A stretch of DNA of 18,580 nucleotides from Ectocarpus siliculosus (taxonomy: Eukaryota > Sar > Phaeophyceae > Ectocarpales > Ectocarpaceae): assembly GCA_000310025.1 (NCBI GenBank), contig FN649751.1, positions 3,352,682 through 3,371,261 of the forward strand, given 5' to 3'. The position numbers and the translations under genes are program-made. The notes below the pieces were generated by a model, which saw only the letters and a list, made by a program, of their open reading frames with translations, made no database searches and was not told the DNA's origin. Positions 7,979-15,927 of this stretch are shown one piece after another (position 1 is the stretch's first letter; every line of letters begins with the position of its first letter).

Positions 7979-10900
7979 TCGGCAGCCTGAGGACCAAGGC
8001 CGCCGACGGCGGCGGCAGCGGCGACGGGGTTTGACGGAACGGGCGGCGGGGTATGACCAGGGAAAAGGCAGGGCAGCCGGAGATCAATCGGGTGCGGGGG
8101 GCGGCAGTGAAGAACAGGAGGAGACATACCAGAGAGGGGAGGAGGAGCGGAGGCTCGACAATGACGATGACGGGTGTGAGGTGACGGTCTGCGCGGCGGC
8201 CGCGAGGATCGTGTTGGGCATCGGAGAACAGGACGATGATGGAGACGCGGAGGTACCGCAAGAGGACTTCTCTGGCAGGGGGCAGCAGCGCGTTTGCCTA
8301 TCTGTAGTCGTCGGGGGACAAGGGGCAGCCGTTAGCGGGACGCTGGACCTCCCGGACAGACCGCAGGTGACCCGGGGTGCTTCGTCGTACGTCGAGTTTC
8401 ACTTCTGCCTGTCTTCGAGATCACTGTCTTTTTTTTTTTTTCCTGTATCTTGTACGAATCGCTGTTAGTTTCGAACTGACAGTAGTTGCGTTGCGGCCTG
8501 TTCGGCGGCGGTGTTCGTGGTGATGGTGTTAATGGTGCCGGTCTATCTGCGCGAGAGATCGGCTTCGAGCACAACGGTCGTACATCCTTATTGGAGCGGG
8601 TTGCACCGATGCCTATCTTGTCGCGTCTTGCCGCCCTGTCGACGCGATTTGCGTGGTCTTCCTCCTGAAGTTTACAATGTCCCATCTCTGGCGCTGCCTT
8701 CTAACCCCCGCCCCCCCCCCTGCGCGCCCCCCCCCTCTCGTCCCCACGATGCCATTGCTTTTGTTGCTCCTCCTCCTCCTACGGTGGTCTACGATGACGA
8801 TCGTTCGTCCACCGTGCTACTGAACACATGAACGTCACCACAAAACCACATTTACAATAGACTGGACGGTGGTACCTGACGGCTCGCGCAGCGTGCGATG
8901 CCGCCCCCGGGACTGCTAGGCATAAACAGCGAAGCCTGCGGAGATCAACCGAAGGCGCCGATGTCCCGACGACGGCCGACGCGTCACGAGACGAGGGGGG
9001 CCCGGGGACGGGAGTGGGTGTGCCGAGGGCTCGTGCCGCTGCTGCGTCGCCCCCCGCCACCGCGGCCGTCGGAGAAGAGGAGGAGGAGGAGAAGAACATA
9101 TTCAGCGGGACAGGGTGGGGCTTGGAGGTGATGTCCCTCCAGCGCGACTGGGCACACGTGGAGTGGAGTGCCGATTTTCTGGTGCCGGATGTTGGGGATG
9201 GTGGTGGTGACGCCCGGCGAGGGGGAGACGATGGGAAGGGGGAGGGGGGCAGAGAGGCGTGCACGTCCGCAGCCGGCGGGGAAGACGCTTTCGTTTTTCG
9301 CGCGGCCGCCTTCACGGAGGTAAGGTTTCGCGCGGGATAGAGGGGGGGGGGGGGCGGAGATCGAATGGATGCTGTTGTATCTACGTTTGTGGCGGTGGTT
9401 GCTCAAAAATTGTTTTCGGCGGTCTTGTGTCATGAGCGTTTTGTGAATGGAGGTCGTCAGGTTTAGTCCAGGTTGTCCTGGGGAGGCTTCGTGTGGTCGC
9501 ACGCACGTTGTTCGTTGTGCCGGACGTTGCCCCCGGAAGCCGACACGGTCTTCGTGGGAGGGCGGTGCCCGAAACGACGCCCTTTACGCGGCGTCCCAAT
9601 GCCGAGGGTGTGCTGTCGGACACCGTCTATCTGCTTCCGTACGGGAGCGGTGGCTACGCCGGGCTTGCTGATTTTCTGGCGATTGCAACATCGCCAGCCG
9701 TTTCTCACAGCAGTTACGCATCACAGGAGCGTCGTTTCTCTCATGCCTTCAATTCGCACATGAAAAAAATCAATAGAGCTGTTTGGAAGGAGTAATGCTG
9801 CATACTTTTCCAAGCACTCTGTTGAGAATCGGCGCCGTTCTTTCTATCTGTCTGTCTCTGTTATACCATTCCATATATCTACGGCACCCTCTCGCCCTCG
9901 GTGTAATGTGTGTGTGTTGCATGCGCTCGCGTGTGCCGCACACCACCTCTGACACCTGACAATCGCAGGCGTGCCCTCGAGGTGCCGTCGGTGTTGGCGG
10001 TGTGGACCTGCGGCCGGTGACGGCGGCGGCGGAAGCGGGGTTTGGCGAGGGGGCGGCGGCGACGGCCGCGGCGGCGACGGAGTCCCACCGCTTCTCGTGC
10101 GTTGGCGCTGAGCTGCCGATGCTGATGAGGAGAGACGGGGCTGCGAGAATTCACGAGGTGGGAAGTCGCTTCTCCATCTGTTACGCTCACCACCAAAACA
10201 GAGCTGCTCAGGTGGTGGTAGGAGAGCGTGTGGATGCCAACGCCTACCGGTTTCGCGTGTTTTCCCTGATGTTGTCGACACGTGCCTACCGCAATACACT
10301 GAGGAATCGTACCATTCTTTTCTCTCTCCTTATAAGAACGACCCGAAGCTTACGCTCTCGCTCTACCCCCCCCCCCCTCTCCCCGCGTTCACCACGCGAA
10401 AATCCTGATGGCCTCTTGCTGCACCTCTCCCTACGTTCTCACAATCCCGCAGGGTCAGCCCCGAGCCTTGTCTAACTTTGTCCGCGACGAAGGTGGCGCA
10501 GCAGCGGCAGTAGCCGGCCTTTCAGAGAGCGGCAGCAAAGAAGAAGAAGGAGAAGGAGGAGGAGGAGGAGGAGGAGGAGCAGACGCCAAACAAGCGCCAA
10601 GGTGGTTGTGGCGGGGACCAGGCCCGCCGTCCCTGTGGTACGCGCTCGAGATGTCCGGGCGCGAAGTCGGGGCGTCCATGGAGATCAGGCTTTCGGTTAA
10701 TTCCTCCGCCCCGCTGATGACCACCGCCACCGCCGCCGCCGCCTCCTTATCTGCCCACGGGTCCCCGTCGGCGTGGCACATGGGTCCCAGGTTTTCGTCG
10801 CCTAGCGTCGGCGATGCCGGGGGAGGCGGTGGTGGCGCGCCCGTCGTTCAGTCCGTCCCCGTGGAGAATGCTTCGTCGATGAACCTGAGCGTGGCGATGC

Positions 10901-13900
10901 GGGTGGGGGCTCTGCCGGTGGTTGACCCGAACGGTGAGAGGAAGCCACGATCTCTTTGTTTTGTGTGTGGACGCCATTTTTATTCGCGTTCGGTACTGCT
11001 GTGGACCCCACTAGACGGAGTCACACAGGACGAAGGTCACACGCGGGGAGGGAAACACAGGAATTGTTTTGTGTGATTTTGGGGGGCGCTGGGGGCTTGA
11101 TTTTTTTTTTCCAGTGCTCTTGAGTCGGGTTGCGTGGTTTCTGGCGAGGGAGGCGAGAGGTGGCTGTTCTATGTGCTAAAGGCTGGCAAGGGCACCTGAA
11201 CAGTCTGTTGTGGACCCCTGGTATTGGATTGACGGGGTCTTGTTGCTGGCTGTAATTTGGCAATAGAGAGCATGTACATTGCGCCTCTCCCCCCCCGCTT
11301 TCCGCCGTAGCGGTACAACTTAGCTCTGGCTCTTCCTGGCGAATTAATGATGCCTTCTCGTGGCTCCGTGCTATGCTCTGTCCATGGGAAACATCAGGCC
11401 GAAACAGGCGTGCGATGGCGCAGTCCACGTCCTTGTTCGCTTGTCGCTGCTCACCGCAACTACGTCGTGTGTCGCCGCTATCTACAGTCCTTGTTTCCTC
11501 AAGAACGATCCTTGAAAATACTGCCACTACCGTAACACAAACTACATCATCCACGACGGCAACAAGCGGCATGTGCGTACCCCCCCCCCCCCCCACCCCT
11601 CCCCCCCAGGTACGGCGCGGGAGGGAACGGTGGTCCTCTGGACCGCGGACGCGCTCAGCGAGCCCGGAGAGGCGAGCGACCGGCCCCCGCCGCCGTACGA
11701 CGATAGCTCCGATGCTGCCGGCGCCGCCGACTTGCCCTGGTGGAGCACGACGTTCACGTGGAACCTCACGCACCCGCCGCCCTTGCACCCGGCGGCGGTC
11801 GGGGGTGGGGCGGGGCTCGGGAGGGGCACCGCGGCTACGACGCTGTTTGTCGTGGTGTCCGGGGAGACCGAGGCGGAGGCCTCCGGGCGTGCCAAGAGGT
11901 ACGGAGGGGTTGGATCGACGGGCGGAAGAGATGGCAAGCTTAGGAGGAGGGCGGCGGAGAGAGAGGTGGAGGAGGGAGAGGGCGGTGGCGGCGACGAGGT
12001 GGGGGTGTCGCTGTGGACGCTGGGCGTAGCTCCTGAGGTGACCTTCCGGTGAGAGTATTGATGGCGGCAACACTTGTGCGCTCTCTCTCTTTCTCGGCAG
12101 ATCCGTAGGTAGGTGGTTTATCCGCGTGTCGACCACTAGCTGCCGCGGGTGTGTGCGTCCTTGCTGACGAAGTCGGGACCGAAACAAGGGGATTTTTTTT
12201 ATATGAGCGTTCGGTGTGAAGACGCATTTGGTTTTGTGTCATCTGCCAGTTTTGTTCTCCTTGTTTAGCATCGCTTTGATCCGAAGCGCGTTGGCCCATA
12301 GACAACACAACAATCTGCGCCACATTTAGACACAGACCAACCCTTGCTGCAGCGGAACCCATCGCTGCGCGTGCTAGTATTGTGCCTCCGCTGCCGATGA
12401 TGATGAAAATTCTGTTTCGGTGACCACCATCCGCGCCTTGTTTTTTTCACGGCGCCCACGTTCAAGACCAGCTCTCCAGTTCCCCTGCTGCTGCTGCTGC
12501 TGCTGCAGTAGCAGCAACGACAAGCATGTCATTTTTCTTCTTTGCTCACAGGCCCCGCCTCCTCCGCGACTGTGATCGGATCCCACAGGTACTGCGACGA
12601 AGACGTGTGTCCCATCGGCCGGGGCGAGTGCCGAGCCGCGAGGGGGGGAAGCGGGGACGACTACGTGACGGTGTCCAAGTGCTACTGCTTCTACGGCTAC
12701 GGGGGGGAGGCCTGCGGCCAGCGCGTTGTGTCCTACGTGTCGCTGCTCTGGCAGGTGGGTGGGTGAACTGCCGACGCTCGGCCTCAGGGCAAAAGATGGC
12801 TCACGACTGCGAAAAGGCTGCGGCGCGGGTTCGTGTGTTCGTGTGGAAGCCTTCGGTTTTCCGAGAAAGGTTTCATGCGGTCACGGCGGTACAATAGGAA
12901 CCAGTCAAATCCTCTGGCGGCGCCGGGTAACCCGCTGACCACCAGACAGCGTGGGGTGTTTTTGGTAGGGTGTCCTTCCTCTGAACCGCAAAGGTTTTAA
13001 TTTGGTCGTGCCTCCTCCTCTGTCGCTCTTCTTCCCCCTCGCAGCCCCGTGACTCACCATCCCCCCCCCGTCGCCCCTTCTTCTTTCACCTTAGCCTCAC
13101 GTGACCGATGCTGGTGTCGCCGCCGCTGCTTTGCTGTTGCTCTTGTTGCCTTGACACTTCCTTGCAGTTTTGCCTGCTGGTGCTTTCGAACCTTGCGGTG
13201 GTTCCCGCGGTGCGGGTGGCCTTGAGGCTGGGGCTGGCCACGGGAGCGGCCCCGGCGGTAGTCTTGGGGCTCAACGGGGCGGCGTCGGCCTTCTACCACA
13301 TGTGTGACCTCGAGGTAGGTCTGTGTGCGCTCTACCACCTTTGATTTTCCCTTTACTTCCCTGGTTGCCCCAAGTCAGCCGTACTACGTACCGTGTTATT
13401 CCACATGATGTCTGTAGGCTTAAACAGCCTTCAGCTTTCCGCCGCATACAGAACGGCGCGCGCTTGTGAGATCTGGAAACTTCTCGTTCACCACCCCACA
13501 GAGTGCTCTTTGCTTGTTTCCCAAGTCAGCCGGCGAATGACGCTGAGGCGAGTGAGAAAAGTGCGGCGCACTGCCTTGCGGAGCACCGCCGACGGTGTGT
13601 CTTGTCTTGTCGTCCCGCGATCGTTGCCCGTGTACCTCGCGTGTGTACCGTAGCAGGACCATCCCCCCTATGTATTGTGGGTGGGCTTCGCGCCGACGCC
13701 GGCTCGCAGGGATTGTGTATTTTAGGGCGAGTTTTGTGTCTTCCACGTATTTGTTATATGCCTCTATCGGTTTTGGTCGTTCGAGTAGGCAGGGCTGGCT
13801 GGCGGCCCCAAGGCTAACGGCGATCAATGAAACGAGTACCTCGTGACGCATTGGATTACCTTATTCGTCCCAATCTTTATCTTCCTTGGTTCCCCCTCGG

Positions 13901-15886
13901 TACCCTGTTCGCGCCCGTCCGTCCGCCCACCTCCCCGCCTCCCAGCTGACGTGTGCGGGGGGGATGCTGAGCTTCCACTCCCTCCAAGCGCTGGACTTCT
14001 TCTTCAGCTTTTTCTCGGTCGCGGCCCTGGTGCTCCACCTCTGTCCCATGCCGTGGGACGAGCCTCTGGTGCGCTCGCCGCCGCCGTCGTTGTTAGCCTC
14101 CACGATCGCCCTGCCCTCAAACTCCGCCGTCGTCTCCGCAAACCCCGCCGCAGCGGCGATGGCAGCGGCCGCCTCCGCGGCGGCCGCGGCCGCCGACTTG
14201 ATGTCTGCCGGCGGCGGCGTCGCCGTTGGCGGCGACGGCAGCGGCAGCGAGGACGGGTCTTCTCACCACCTTCTTAGCAGAGGCGTCGCCGTGGGCGACG
14301 GCGGGAGCGACGACGGCAACGGGGACAATACCGGTAGCAGCAGCAACAACAAAATACGCAGGGACAGCGACGACGACGACGACGACGACGACGACGGAGA
14401 CAGCGGCGGCGGCGGCAAGGCGTTCGCTGGCCGCCAGGAGGGGCCGTCGGACCGCGTGCTGCTGCTCGGAGACAGGGACCAGCACTATCCGAGGAGGTCG
14501 AGCGGCGGCGGCGGCGGCGGCGGCGCGCACGGTCGGAGCCAGCCCCGGAACCGAAGCCACGCCGGCGGTGTCGCGAGCAGCAGGAAGGGAAGCCTGGCCT
14601 CCGTTTCGGTTGACAGCCCCGCCGCCGGCAGCGGAGCGCACAGGAGAGGGGGTACCGGGGGCGGGGGCATAGGAGCAGGAGGGGGGTGGGTGGGAGGAAG
14701 CGACGGCGGCGGGAGCGAGGCTGGAAACCCGGCGAAGGCGGGGGAGGAAGCCGACGGCGGCGGCGCGGGGTCCCGCCTCGCCTCCCTGTACGTGTGCCTG
14801 ATACCTCCGCTGTTGGTCGGGGTGACCGACCACCCGACTGCGGGCGCCAACCTGGCCGTGGTGTTCGCGATGTGCGGCGGCCTGCTCGCCTCCAACTGGG
14901 GCAGGCTCGTGAGGCGGGACTTGCGCGAGCGCGCGCTCGCGGAGGAACAGCAGCAGCAGCTGCTGCTGGAGCAGCAGCAAGGGCACTGGCGAGCAGAGTC
15001 GGCGGAGTCGGCGGCGGCGGCCGCGGCGGCGGCGGCCGCTGCCCTTGACGAGGACTGGGACGAAGAGGAAGGGAGGGGCGCTGGTGCCGCAGGTGCTGCG
15101 GCGGCAGGGGCGGGGCGGGGGAACGCTCTCAGCCGCTCGAAACGAGGGGTTGTCAACCATGGGGTGGTTGCCTCCCCTTCCTCCGGGTGGTCATTTCGCG
15201 AAGAAGAGGAAGAAGGAGAGGGCGAGCAGAACGAGGAGAAAGAACTCGGGAAGGAGGACGAGGCGGAGGAGGAGGGGCACGCAGAAGACGAAGGGTTGGT
15301 GGGGCGGGACAGGGCTAAGTCTTCTTCGCACACGGCCGGCACTCGCGTGCTGCGCGGTGGTGGTCCCGGCGGCGGCGGCGGCCACGACGATACGGATGCG
15401 TCAACCATCAACAACGACTTCATCCCCTGCAACCCTTCCTCCTTGTCGGTGCTCTCCCGACCGCGAGCCCGCAGCCTCGGGGGCAGCCGCTGCGGCGGCG
15501 GCGTGAGGCGGGGGGGAGGGTCGAGCGGGTGGACCGGCGCCGACGACAACAGCAACGAGTTGCCGCCGCCGCCGCCCCCGTCGACACGGCTGGGGCGAAT
15601 CTTCCGCCTCCTCCGGTCCCTGAGGCGAGTCGCCTTCAGGCGGGGACTACTGGACTGGCGGCAGCTCGGGCTGGGCGTCGCGGGCTTCGCCGCGGGGCTG
15701 ACCTGCTTCGCCGTCCAGGGGACGTCGGCGACGGCGGGGTGGTACCACCTCTGGCACGGGGCCTGGCACGTGCTGGCCATGGGGTCGGCGGTGCCGATCC
15801 TCCGCGCGCGGAGGTGGGGCCCCGCGGAATCGGACCCGGACGAGGACGGGGGTTTGTGGGGTTGCGGCGGAGGCGGTTGCGGCGGA

Positions 15887-15927
<41 letters not shown>

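Noticed and set aside
11021-12187. 388-codon minus-strand open frame
   Set aside because: It covers intron 9 and exon 10 of the plus-strand gene, is Arg/Pro-rich and has no domain pattern; GC-rich antisense shadow.
12526-12897. 123-codon frame starting before the EGF exon
   Set aside because: It reads the EGF exon in the wrong frame, loses the six-Cys pattern, and depends on the out-of-phase CAG at 12549.
13054-13338. Minus-strand frame of 94 codons over exon 12
   Set aside because: Antisense of the TM1-TM2 exon; Gln/Arg-rich shadow.
14117-15780. Long minus-strand open frames (347 and 431 codons) opposite exon 13
   Set aside because: They are Ser/Pro/Ala-rich mirror images of GGC/GCC repeats. 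The plus-strand frame carries the conserved TMEM8 helices, so these are shadows.
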